Below, one piece after another: positions 17,367 to 24,879 of a stretch of DNA of 64,000 nucleotides. A program made the translations under genes and the position numbers. Each line of letters starts with the position of its first letter. Position 1 is the stretch's first letter. Source of the DNA: an uncultured Odoribacter sp. (lineage in GTDB: Bacteria > Bacteroidota > Bacteroidia > Bacteroidales > Marinifilaceae); the NCBI GenBank assembly GCA_910588375.1, contig CAJUQA010000003.1:124001-188000 (forward strand), read 5' to 3'. The notes beneath the pieces were generated by a model that saw only the letters and a program-made list of their open reading frames with translations, was not told the origin of the DNA and did no database searches.

Positions 17367-17885
17367 TTAATTATTGGTTTTAAGTTTAACAAGTTTAGCT
17401 GTAACCGTAGATTTATAAACCACATCTTTCTTACCAACTTGCTCCACATTTGTAGCAACCGTCGGAGCAATAACGGCATCTGCTCCTTCTTGCTTAGCAA
17501 TATTGATAACACGATAAATCGCCAATCCTCTGGCAACTTCCTCCGGAGAAAGTGCAGCGGAAGCAAAAGGAGCATCTCCGGAAAGATAACCGACTCTGAA
17601 AATTCCACTAAACTTACAATCCCAACCCATTTTCCCATAAGTATATTTTACGGAAAAACCGTCATCCGGGCTTTCGATTTCATAACTATCCGATTTTTGA
17701 CGAAAGACTATAGACGCTTCCGCTGTAATCGTATTCAATATTTCATAATCATTCCTTTCAAGATTCAAAACCTCTAATGAAGCCGTGTTGATTGTGTTCA
17801 CGGCACGAGGAATCATCTTTTTTGTCGGACCGCAAGAGGTTAAGCATATTGCCGCAAAAAGCGATACAAAAATAAACTTCTTCAT
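17367..17885 (-). CDS. Lipoprotein of unknown function, first gene of leader-controlled operon
   Basis: 172 residues. The signal peptide MKKFIFVSLFAAICLTSC ends in a clear lipobox (Cys18). The mature part is beta-rich with no domain I recognise; ITAEASI and the C-terminal IAKQEGADAVIAPTVATNV resemble small Bacteroidetes lipoproteins that carry a heavy-metal-binding-like (YbjQ-type) alternation, but this is weak. It is the first gene after a consensus promoter at 18190-18221 and a leader of about 300 nt containing structured element A. The next lipoprotein gene follows after two bases. Confidence 0.65.
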   Translation of the reverse strand: MKKFIFVSLFAAICLTSCGPTKKMIPRAVNTINTASLEVLNLERNDYEILNTITAEASIVFRQKSDSYEIESPDDGFSVKYTYGKMGWDCKFSGIFRVGYLSGDAPFASAALSPEEVARGLAIYRVINIAKQEGADAVIAPTVATNVEQVGKKDVVYKSTVTAKLVKLKTNN

Positions 17886-17948
17886 ATCAATAATTTAAAC
17901 TGTTATTAGATTAATTAAATTGTCCAAAAAGGTTAGAGGAGTACGGAT

Positions 17949-18120
17949 ATAAAAAAAGCGTGGACAAAACTTTGTTATCCGTTCTTGAGGTCTTCGACTA
18001 CCTGACAACTGAATAAAAAGTAAAGCCCACGCCTGTTGGCGTGAGCGTCCTGCTTTACTCTCAGTTGTCATTTGAAATTGTCGAAGTTTCAAGAACCAGA
18101 ATATAAGCTAAACGCTTTTT
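17949..18120 (-). promoter_or_regulatory. Structured leader RNA element, copy A (putative attenuator)
   Basis: About 170 bases of nested inverted repeats. From outside in: 17953-17961 with 18112-18120 (AAAAAGCGT/ACGCTTTTT), 17981-17988 with 18089-18096 (GTTCTTGA), 17992-17998 with 18080-18086 (CTTCGAC), 18003-18012 with 18061-18070 (TGACAACTGA), 18019-18026 with 18052-18059 (AGTAAAGC), and 18028-18033 with 18038-18043 (CACGCC, loop TGTT). On the minus strand the element ends CCACGCTTTTTTTAT, a terminator-like tail about 65 bases before the lipoprotein start. A related element with different stem sequences lies at 61279-61469. I cannot assign it to a known RNA family. Confidence 0.65.
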
Positions 18121-18189
18121 CCAATATTTTAAAATATACGCACTTTCATGCTTTTATTATCCCATAGGCAAACAAAATTTGATTTGTCA

Positions 18190-18221
18190 CAAAAGTATAA
18201 ATCTTAATTAAATCCTACAAA
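18190..18221 (-). promoter_or_regulatory. Promoter of the leader/lipoprotein operon
   Basis: Minus strand: TTTG (18218-18221), a 20-base spacer, TACTTTTG (18190-18197). Both boxes fit the consensus. Predicted start is near 18186, giving a leader of about 300 nt that includes structured element A. Confidence 0.75.
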
Positions 18222-18273
18222 CTTCCTATTTCATAAATACAAAAGCCTAGGCTTTGCGCATAAAAGGTTGGGG

Positions 18274-18446
18274 CCACAAAATTCTGATTTGTACTCTCCA
18301 CTTCGGATATAAATGACACCACACGGGTATACACATCAACTCCACTGAGCGCATTTGCACGTCCGGCAACCTATACATTCGGATATACCAATATCCGGTT
18401 TTAGTCGTAAGCTTCAATATTAAACTGAACAGTGGCTGACCAACCA
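18274..18446 (-). pseudogene. Decayed fragment of the YajG/PEGA-like lipoprotein gene
   Basis: Bases 18274-18353 align without gaps to 16593-16672, and 18354-18446 align without gaps to 16877-16969; by eye identity is roughly 85-90 percent. The 204 bases between the two matching segments are missing, exactly 68 codons. In the homologous frame a CAA codon has become TAA (around 18393), so the fragment cannot encode the protein. Both ends of the gene are also absent. It is the remnant of a duplicated gene lying upstream of the intact operon's promoter. Confidence 0.88.
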
Positions 18447-18453
18447 CACCCAC

Positions 18454-18470
18454 TTTGTTACGGCGGTAAC
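18454..18470. repeat. Second copy of the TTTGTTACGGnGGTAAC block
   Basis: Matches 16309-16325 at 16 of 17 bases. It contains the short dyad GTTAC-N4-GTAAC. It lies between the pseudogene fragment and the 3' end of the flavoprotein gene (18478), so the two copies bracket the 16.4-18.45 kb lipoprotein locus. Confidence 0.5.
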
Positions 18471-18477
18471 ACAATGT

Positions 18478-19179
18478 CTATTTTATTCTGTTCAGCAGCC
18501 ATGCAATGTTCTGTCCGAGGTTTTTCATGTTTGCCACAGCCTCATCGTCTTTCATGGCTTCGCCCGGCAGACGTCCGTAGGCGATGTTCCAATAGGTGGA
18601 ACCCACGACGTACATTTCTTTGTTGAGGAAGAAATGGTTGATGGTGTCTATGGCGTTCATCGCTCCGGCACGCCGGGCGACGACGACCGCACCGCCTGCT
18701 TTGTGCCGGAACATTCCCGGATTGGTATCGCTCACTACACTGGCGCGCTCGATAACAGCCTTGAGCGTGGACGAAACATCGGCCGAATAGGTCGAAGAAC
18801 CGAGAATGATGGCATCCGCTTCGGTCATCTTGCGGTAAAGCTCCTGAAAAATATCATCGCCGAACACGCAGTTTTTCTTTCCGGCACAAGCGAAACAGGC
18901 TTTGCAAGGATTGATGGTATTGCCCGCCAACTGGATGTGTTCCGTTTCGTATCCCTCTTTTTCCAACTCGCCCAATACCAGATTCAGCATATCCGCCGTA
19001 TTGCCGTTCTTACGTGAACTGCCGTTGATTGCCAATACTTTCATCTTTCTATGTTCTTTTTCGGACAGTCCCAGTACATCGGCGGCATTTACGCCACCGA
19101 TGCCCAGGCCTATCCCTGCCGCTACTGCACCCATCTTTTTGAGTGCTTCGCGGCGGGTTATCATTTTTTCATCATTCAT
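18478..19179 (-). CDS. Flavodoxin-like NAD(P)H/FMN reductase with Tat-type signal and four-Cys motif
   Basis: 233 residues. The N terminus has a twin-arginine motif (ITRREALKK) followed by a Gly/Ala-rich hydrophobic stretch (about residues 15-33), so it is probably exported by Tat. The mature domain is an FMN-dependent reductase: VLAINGSSRKNGNT (phosphate loop) and LGSSTYSADVSSTLKAVIER. The motif C-x2-C-x2-C-x5-C (CKACFACAGKKNC) matches the compact cluster motif of iron-sulfur flavoproteins. It is the last gene of a five-gene minus-strand cluster, six bases after the Fe-alcohol dehydrogenase. A paralogue is at 51564-52193. Confidence 0.82.
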   Translation of the reverse strand: MNDEKMITRREALKKMGAVAAGIGLGIGGVNAADVLGLSEKEHRKMKVLAINGSSRKNGNTADMLNLVLGELEKEGYETEHIQLAGNTINPCKACFACAGKKNCVFGDDIFQELYRKMTEADAIILGSSTYSADVSSTLKAVIERASVVSDTNPGMFRHKAGGAVVVARRAGAMNAIDTINHFFLNKEMYVVGSTYWNIAYGRLPGEAMKDDEAVANMKNLGQNIAWLLNRIK

Positions 19180-19185
19180 TTTCGG

Positions 19186-20367
19186 TTATTTATAGGATTC
19201 CGCGAATATCCGAACGATGTCTTCGTCCGACATCTGTACCCGGTCGGCGGTAAACATGATGCCCATTACTTCGCGTGTGTTGCGCATAAATGTCTCGAAC
19301 TCGTCGGGCGTAATGCCGTAGTCGGACATTTTCAAATCCGCCACCCCGCAGGCTTCCTGCAAGCGGACAAGCGCCGTAATGAAATCCTCCGGTTCGGTGG
19401 CTTCGGACATACCGAGTAATTGTGCCAATTCGACGAAACGGTCGTCGCAGCCGTGGTTGCGGACGAAATAGCTGAAATATGCCTTGCTGATCATAATCAG
19501 TCCGGCTCCGTGCGGCAGATTGGGATGATAGGCGGAGAGTGCGTGTTCCAGTCCGTGTTCGCTGGTCAGCAGCGTGAGCGTCATCACAGCTCCCGACAGG
19601 GTGTTCGCGAATGCAACACGGGTACGGGCTTCCAAATCGGAACCGTCCTTCACGGCACGCGGCAGGTATCGGGCGAGGTTGCGGATTGCCTCACGTGCGT
19701 TCATATCGCTGGCGAGGTTGGCACTGGCGGCGATGAATCCCTCCACGCTGTGGAACAGGGCATCGAACCCCTGAAAGGCGGTAAATCGAGGAGGGACGGA
19801 GAGCATCAGCTCCGAATCGACGATGGCGAGGACGGGAAAGAGCGATGGGTGCATGATGAATGCCTTTTCGTTCGTCTCCTCTTTGGTGATGACGCCGCAG
19901 CCGTCCGTTTCCGAGCCCGTGCCGGCGGTGGTCGTAATAGCGATGATGGGCAACGGGCGGTTTTGTATCGGTTGTCCCTTGCCGGAGCCTATAGCTACAT
20001 AATCCCATAAATCGCCCTCGTTGGTTGCAAGCAGCGCAATGGCTTTCGAGCAGTCCATGACGCTGCCGCCACCCAATGCCACAAGAAAGTCCGCCTTGTA
20101 TTCCCGTGCGGCCGCAGCTCCAGCTACGGAGTTGGCGACCGTCGGATTGGGCATGATGCCGTCGAACACTTCGGTTTCCACACCTGCCCGATGCAGTTGT
20201 TCTTCGGTACGGGCGAGGTAGCCGTTAGAGCGGGTGGACTTGCCGTTGGAGATGACTATCAACGCACGTTTGCCCGGCATGGGCTGTGCATGGAGGTTGT
20301 TCAACTGTCCTGCCCCGAAAAGAATGTGGGTAGGAATGTACTGGTCGTAACTGAGATTCGTTTTCAT
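19186..20367 (-). CDS. Iron-containing alcohol dehydrogenase
   Basis: 393 residues. Type III (iron) alcohol dehydrogenase features: FGAGQL near the N terminus, the nucleotide-binding LVALGGGSVMDCSKAIA, GTGSETDGCGVIT, and metal ligands in the FDALFHSVEGF and LEHALSAYHPNLPHGAGL blocks (Asp plus three His). It resembles the YqhD/butanol dehydrogenase branch, which reduces aldehydes with NADPH. There is no export signal, unlike several neighbours. It sits between the flavodoxin-AKR fusion gene and the Tat-type flavoprotein gene, within an AraC-regulated cluster. Confidence 0.9.
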   Translation of the reverse strand: MKTNLSYDQYIPTHILFGAGQLNNLHAQPMPGKRALIVISNGKSTRSNGYLARTEEQLHRAGVETEVFDGIMPNPTVANSVAGAAAAREYKADFLVALGGGSVMDCSKAIALLATNEGDLWDYVAIGSGKGQPIQNRPLPIIAITTTAGTGSETDGCGVITKEETNEKAFIMHPSLFPVLAIVDSELMLSVPPRFTAFQGFDALFHSVEGFIAASANLASDMNAREAIRNLARYLPRAVKDGSDLEARTRVAFANTLSGAVMTLTLLTSEHGLEHALSAYHPNLPHGAGLIMISKAYFSYFVRNHGCDDRFVELAQLLGMSEATEPEDFITALVRLQEACGVADLKMSDYGITPDEFETFMRNTREVMGIMFTADRVQMSDEDIVRIFAESYK

Positions 20368-20396
20368 TGTCCTATGTTATTTTAATTATCACAACA

Positions 20397-21881
20397 CTAA
20401 TACCAGTCGTGCTTTTCGTTCCGATTGAGGGCGGCAATCTGTGCCATTTCGTCACCGGTCAGCGAAAAGTCGAAAATCGAAATGTTCTCCTTGATATGGT
20501 CGGGATTGCTCGAACCGGGAATGATGATCACACCTCGTTGCAAGTCCCATCGGAGGATGACCTGTGCTACCGACTTGTTATGTTTGGCTGCAATTTCGGA
20601 CAGTACAGGGTCGCTCAACAGCTCCTTTTGATGTCCTCGACCACCGAGGGGATACCATGCTTCGACGACGATGCCGAGGTCATGGAGGTGTTCCACTACC
20701 TCCGTGTCCTGATAATATGGGTGAACTTCGTTTTGGACTAATACCGGTTTGATGTTCACTTTCGGCAGAAATTCGTTGATTTCCTTGATGTAGTAACACG
20801 ACACGCCAATCGAGCGAATTTTGCCTGCTGCCACATATTTCTCCATCGCCTTGTACGCTTTCACGTCGTTCGTGCCGGGATGATGCAGCAGCATGAGGTC
20901 GATATACCCGATGTCGAGCTTGCGCAGGCACTCCTCAATGGCCGCTTCAGGGTTGGAATATTGATTGGGATAGAGTTTGGTCGCCACGAAAATCTCCTCG
21001 CGCGGCACACCCGATTCGCGGACACCCTGTCCCACTTCCTCCTCGTTGCCATAAATGGATGCCGTATCGAACTTGCGGAAACCGGCGGCAATGGCCGTTT
21101 TTACGGAATTGATGCAGGTTGCCCCATGCAAGCTGTAAGTTCCCAGCCCGACAATCGGCATATCGTAACCGCTACTTAGCTTTATCGTAGGGGCGTTGCC
21201 GTTCGTCCCTTTCGAGAGGTCGAATACGCCCGTATTCGTATTGTCGTTGAGATTCAAATCCATGCTTTCAATCCATTTTTCGATTGTTTCTTTCGATTCG
21301 TTTCCGCTGAACCGCTGTCCCTGTTTCCATTCTGCTTCGGCTGCCAGACGATGCAGGTCGGTGTTACTCGACCCGATGCCGCTGGAGTGCGAGGTGCAGA
21401 ACGGAACGATGGTTTTGCCCGCGAGGTCGTGGCTTTCGAGGAATGTGAAAATGACTTTCGGAGCCTTGCCCCACCAGATGGGATAACCGAGAAAAACTAC
21501 ATCGTAATCGGCGAGGTTCTCGCATTTGCCCTTGATGGCAGGGCGTGCCGATGGGTCATTCTGCTCGCGGTTGGCACGGGAGGATGAATTGTTGTAGTTC
21601 AAATCTTCGGACGTGTAAGCCGTTTCGGGTTCGATGCGCCAAGTTGCCGCACCGGTCGTCTCGACAATCCGGTCGGCAATGTCTTTGGTCGTGTTCGTAC
21701 AGGAGAAATAGACTACCAAGGTACGGCCATCCGTAGGTTGCGGATTGGGTGTCGGGTCGGGATTCGGTTCCGGGTCAGGAACTGGTATTTCGCTTTCGAC
21801 TGGTTCATCGGCCGGACTGCAAGCTCCTGTCGTGAGAGTCAACCCCGATATAAGGAGAAGTGATGATATAAGCATTTTCAT
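20397..21881 (-). CDS. Lipoprotein fusion of flavodoxin and aldo/keto reductase domains
   Basis: 494 residues from ATG 21881; the frame is open further upstream only as a shadow of the acetyltransferase gene. A signal sequence ends at LTLTTGAC (putative lipidated Cys about 22), followed by a Pro-rich linker (EPNPDPTPNPQP). Residues about 52-210 form a flavodoxin domain (VVYFSCTNTTKDIADRI; LGYPIWWGKAPK). Residues about 230-494 form an aldo/keto reductase with DTASIYGNEEEVG (Asp, Tyr), TKLYPN (Lys) and LLHHPG (His), so the catalytic tetrad is complete. An exported NAD(P)H-dependent reductase fused to a flavin domain is unusual. Five bases separate it from the acetyltransferase gene. Confidence 0.85.
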   Translation of the reverse strand: MKMLISSLLLISGLTLTTGACSPADEPVESEIPVPDPEPNPDPTPNPQPTDGRTLVVYFSCTNTTKDIADRIVETTGAATWRIEPETAYTSEDLNYNNSSSRANREQNDPSARPAIKGKCENLADYDVVFLGYPIWWGKAPKVIFTFLESHDLAGKTIVPFCTSHSSGIGSSNTDLHRLAAEAEWKQGQRFSGNESKETIEKWIESMDLNLNDNTNTGVFDLSKGTNGNAPTIKLSSGYDMPIVGLGTYSLHGATCINSVKTAIAAGFRKFDTASIYGNEEEVGQGVRESGVPREEIFVATKLYPNQYSNPEAAIEECLRKLDIGYIDLMLLHHPGTNDVKAYKAMEKYVAAGKIRSIGVSCYYIKEINEFLPKVNIKPVLVQNEVHPYYQDTEVVEHLHDLGIVVEAWYPLGGRGHQKELLSDPVLSEIAAKHNKSVAQVILRWDLQRGVIIIPGSSNPDHIKENISIFDFSLTGDEMAQIAALNRNEKHDWY

Positions 21882-21886
21882 ATCTT

Positions 21887-22450
21887 TTATTGTTTGATTT
21901 TCCGTAATATTTTTGCAGGAACACCCGCGACAATGGTGTTGTCGGGCACGTCTTTCGTCACGACGGCTCCGGCGGCGACGATAGCGTTCTCGCCGACCGT
22001 AATGCCCGGCAGGATCATCGCTCCCGCACCGATCCATGCCTTGCGGCGGACGACTACCGGCTTGACCAGCAGCCGATGCCGCAACGCCGGTTCTTCGGGG
22101 TGGTGTTCCGTCAGAATCTTTGCTCCCGGCCCGATGAAGACCCCGTCTTCTATGGTGATGCCGCCTTGGTCGAGGAACGTACAGCCGAAATTGATGAACA
22201 CCTCTTTGCCTACACGGGTCGTCTTTCCGAACGCCGTGTAGAACGGCGGGAACATGCGCACGGAAGCATCCAGAGGCTGCCCCCAGATCCGTTCGAGCAG
22301 TGCCCGCACTTCGTCGGGCGAATGGTAGCCCGTGTTCAATTCGCCGACGAGCCGTCGGGTATTCTCCACCTCCTCGCACAAACGGGGAAAATCGGGATCC
22401 GTTTCCGTAATCCGCTCGCCGCGCCGCATTCTTTCTATTATCTCGTTCAT
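21887..22450 (-). CDS. Hexapeptide-repeat acetyltransferase (maltose/galactoside O-acetyltransferase-like)
   Basis: 187 residues with an N-terminal Mac domain and a left-handed beta-helix of hexapeptide repeats (VFINFGCTFLD, ITIEDGVFIGPGAKIL, AWIGAGAMILPGITVGENAIVAAGAVVTKDVP). The catalytic His lies in LTEHHPEE. The family transfers acetyl groups from acetyl-CoA to sugars or other hydroxylated acceptors as a trimer in the cytosol. The substrate is unknown. It is embedded between redox enzyme genes in the AraC-linked cluster. Confidence 0.9.
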   Translation of the reverse strand: MNEIIERMRRGERITETDPDFPRLCEEVENTRRLVGELNTGYHSPDEVRALLERIWGQPLDASVRMFPPFYTAFGKTTRVGKEVFINFGCTFLDQGGITIEDGVFIGPGAKILTEHHPEEPALRHRLLVKPVVVRRKAWIGAGAMILPGITVGENAIVAAGAVVTKDVPDNTIVAGVPAKILRKIKQ

Positions 22451-22461
22451 CGTTACGCCCC

Positions 22462-23604
22462 TTATTTTATCGTACTCATGTCGATTACATAACGGAACTT
22501 CACTTTCCCGTCGGCTACATTACGCCAAGCCTTGTCTATTTCGAACGCATCCGCCTTGATGATTTCCACTTCGGGATAGATGTCGTGCGCTACCGAATAG
22601 TCAAGCATCTCCTGCGTTTCTTTAATGCCACCGATAAGCGAACCGTACACCTTGCGCTGCGAGAGAAAAGCCATGTTTGCAATATTCAGTGTCGATTTGT
22701 CGGGAAGCCCCACGATAGCCATCTCGCCGCCCATTTTCAGCATGGCGACATATTGTATCGGCTCGTAGTTGGCAGGGATGGTGCTAATGATGAAATCGAA
22801 CGTGTTGTTCAGTCCTTTCATCTCTTCGGGATTGTTCACATTCACATAGCGTGTTGCACCCATCCGGGCAGCATCGGCACGTTTTTCCTCGGTACGGTCG
22901 AACACAGTGACGTCAGCACCCAGGTCCACAAGATACTGAACAGCCATGTGTCCCAATCCGCCATAACCGGCTACGGCCACCTTGTCGCCTTTCTTGACAT
23001 TGCTGAAATGGATGGGCGACCACGTCGTCACACCTGCGCACAGAAGCGGTGCGACCCGTTTCAGGTCGGCGTTTGCAGGTATTTTGATAGCAAAATTCTC
23101 GCTTACCACAATATTGTCCGAGTAGCCGCCCATCGCCATCTCGCCGTCGTGATAGATGTCTTTGGAATTGTAGGTAAAGGTCGTACCTTTTTCGCAGAAC
23201 TGCTCTTTGTGCATTTCGCAGGAGGAGCAATGTCCGCAGGCATTGACCATGCAGCCGACACCTGCCAAGTCGCCGACTTTGAATTTCGTGACGTTCTTGC
23301 CTACTTTCGCTACCCGTCCGGCGATTTCGTGTCCCGGAATCATAGGATAAGAAGCATACAATCCCTGTTCCTGCTGTTCGTCCCAGGCGGCGTGCAGGTC
23401 GCTGTGGCAGATACCGGCGTACAGGATTTCAATCTGAATGTCGTTGTCGCCGATAGCATGGCGGGTAAACTCGTAAGGATGGAAGGTGTCCTTCGCGGAG
23501 AACATGGCGAATCCCTTCGCGGGGACACGCTCGTTTGGATTTTGTGCGACGGCCGAAGCGAAGAAGGCAAACGCCGTCATGGTTGTAATTACTATCCGTT
23601 TCAT
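22462..23604 (-). CDS. Zinc-dependent alcohol dehydrogenase with signal peptide
   Basis: 380 residues from ATG 23604. This start gives a typical cleavable signal (MKRIVITTMTAFAFFASAVAQ), so the enzyme appears to be exported, unlike most of its family. Zinc ligands are visible: GICHSDLH and PGHEIAGRV (catalytic site) and GCMVNACGHCSSCEMHKEQFC (structural Cys4). The Rossmann motif VAGYGGLGHMAVQ follows. It is closest to cinnamyl-alcohol/YahK-type NADP-dependent reductases. It is the first gene of the cluster, with a TAATTTTG box and AraC-type repeats upstream. How a nicotinamide cofactor would be supplied outside the cytoplasm is unclear. Confidence 0.87.
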   Translation of the reverse strand: MKRIVITTMTAFAFFASAVAQNPNERVPAKGFAMFSAKDTFHPYEFTRHAIGDNDIQIEILYAGICHSDLHAAWDEQQEQGLYASYPMIPGHEIAGRVAKVGKNVTKFKVGDLAGVGCMVNACGHCSSCEMHKEQFCEKGTTFTYNSKDIYHDGEMAMGGYSDNIVVSENFAIKIPANADLKRVAPLLCAGVTTWSPIHFSNVKKGDKVAVAGYGGLGHMAVQYLVDLGADVTVFDRTEEKRADAARMGATRYVNVNNPEEMKGLNNTFDFIISTIPANYEPIQYVAMLKMGGEMAIVGLPDKSTLNIANMAFLSQRKVYGSLIGGIKETQEMLDYSVAHDIYPEVEIIKADAFEIDKAWRNVADGKVKFRYVIDMSTIK

Positions 23605-23639
23605 ATTCGCTTGATTTTGAACTGTTATTTTGTACGATG

Positions 23640-23647
23640 CAAAATTA
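23640..23647 (-). promoter_or_regulatory. -7 box of the redox cluster promoter
   Basis: Minus-strand TAATTTTG fits TAnnTTTG and lies about 36 bases before ATG 23604. The expected -33 position (about 23667-23670) is not TTTG and abuts the first regulator repeat (23670-23686), as expected for an activator-dependent promoter. Confidence 0.6.
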
Positions 23648-23669
23648 GGGCGTTCAGTCATGCGGCCCG

Positions 23670-23780
23670 GTACCTTTCTTACGGACAGAAGTACCCCGAT
23701 TACGGGTTTTATAGTAAGCGTTTCGTTGTGATAGTCAGCAAATTACCCGGCTTACGGGTAAAAGTACCCGAATTACGTGT
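23670..23780. promoter_or_regulatory. Four AraC-type operator repeats
   Basis: Four copies of (G/T)TACC-N4-TTACG(G/T) in the same orientation start at 23670, 23691, 23743 and 23764. Within each pair the spacing is exactly 21 bases (two helical turns); the pairs are 52 bases apart. This fits two sites for an AraC-family dimer between the divergent AraC gene and the redox cluster. Confidence 0.75.
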
Positions 23781-23868
23781 TTTGCCATGCAGCGCTTTCA
23801 TTATCGGAGAAAATGTATTTCCTTTGTAGGGGAAAATAAGGATATGATAGAAAAGCATTTATAGAATT

Positions 23869-24780
23869 ATGAATACGGAAGATATAATCAAAGCGGACAC
23901 CATCGAGCAGTATAACCGTTTTTTCGGGTTCGAGACGCGCCACCCGCTGGTGGGCATCGTGCACTTCGACGCATCGGTGCCGCAACCGACGCACCGGATG
24001 ACACTGGGATTTTATGCGTTGTTTCTCAAAAAGACGACCGGGTGCATCATCAACTACGGAAAGACGACCTATGATTTCGACGACGAAACCGTAGTGAGTT
24101 TCGCTCCGGGTCAGACGGTAGGTATCCATCGGCTGGAAGACGGTCCTGCGCCGGAAGCCATCGGATTGCTGTTCCATCCCGACTTCTTGCACCGCACGTC
24201 GCTGGGACAGAAGATGAAGCAGTATTCGTTTTTCTCCTACGCATCCAACGAGGCTTTGCACCTTTCGACCGAAGAGCGTATCATCCTGCAAGATTACATG
24301 GAGAAGATCGTCCGCGAGTTACAGCATCCCATCGACAAGTTCTCCAAGTCCCTGATCGTTTCCAATATTGAGGTGTTGCTCAACTACTGTATGCGTTTTT
24401 ACGAGCGGCAGTTCATCACGCGCGAGGATATGAACCACGATGCGTTGGCGCGTTTCGAACGGCTGCTGGACGATTATCTCTATTCGGATACGGCAGCGAA
24501 AGAAGGAATCCCGACCGTGAAATATTTCGCTGACAAAATTTGCCTTTCGCCCAACTATTTCGGAGATTTGGTCAAATCGGAAACCGGGAAAACCGCACAG
24601 GAGTATATCCAACTGAAAATGATTGCCGTGGCCAAAGAGCGGATGCTCGACCCGGCGGGAACAATCAAGCGGATTGCCGAATCGCTGGGATTCCAGCACC
24701 CGCAGCATTTCGTCCGTTTCTTCAAACGGCAGGAGGGTTGCACGCCGAAGGAGTTCAGAAACAGAATAATGGCGTCCTGA
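23869..24780 (+). CDS. AraC family transcriptional regulator
   Basis: 303 residues. The N-terminal half (about 1-180) is a cupin-like sensor region without a recognisable ligand motif. The C-terminal 100 residues are a double helix-turn-helix AraC domain (VKYFADKICLSPNYFGDLVKSETG and IKRIAESLGFQHPQHFVRFFKR, ending GCTPKEFR). It is divergent from the five-gene redox cluster, with four direct repeats in the 264-base intergenic space. Activation of that cluster by an aldehyde or similar reactive substrate is a reasonable inference, by analogy with YqhC-type regulators. Confidence 0.88.
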   Translation: MNTEDIIKADTIEQYNRFFGFETRHPLVGIVHFDASVPQPTHRMTLGFYALFLKKTTGCIINYGKTTYDFDDETVVSFAPGQTVGIHRLEDGPAPEAIGLLFHPDFLHRTSLGQKMKQYSFFSYASNEALHLSTEERIILQDYMEKIVRELQHPIDKFSKSLIVSNIEVLLNYCMRFYERQFITREDMNHDALARFERLLDDYLYSDTAAKEGIPTVKYFADKICLSPNYFGDLVKSETGKTAQEYIQLKMIAVAKERMLDPAGTIKRIAESLGFQHPQHFVRFFKRQEGCTPKEFRNRIMAS

Positions 24781-24879
24781 AACAATAAAAACGCTCTTAT
24801 TAACAATATCTCCAACAACTTTTAAAGATGCAATAGCCGAAAAAACATCGGTGTCTACTTTGGGGAGCTGTCATACAAA

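Noticed and set aside
18242..18255. AAAGCCTAGGCTTT palindrome
   Set aside because: Perfect but short (14 bp) and not positioned at a promoter element; not enough to call an operator.
20397..22379. Continuous 660-residue frame beginning at 22379
   Set aside because: The first 160 residues are an out-of-frame shadow of the acetyltransferase gene (Arg/Pro-rich, no domain). The real start at 21881 gives a lipoprotein signal and leaves a five-base gap to the acetyltransferase stop.
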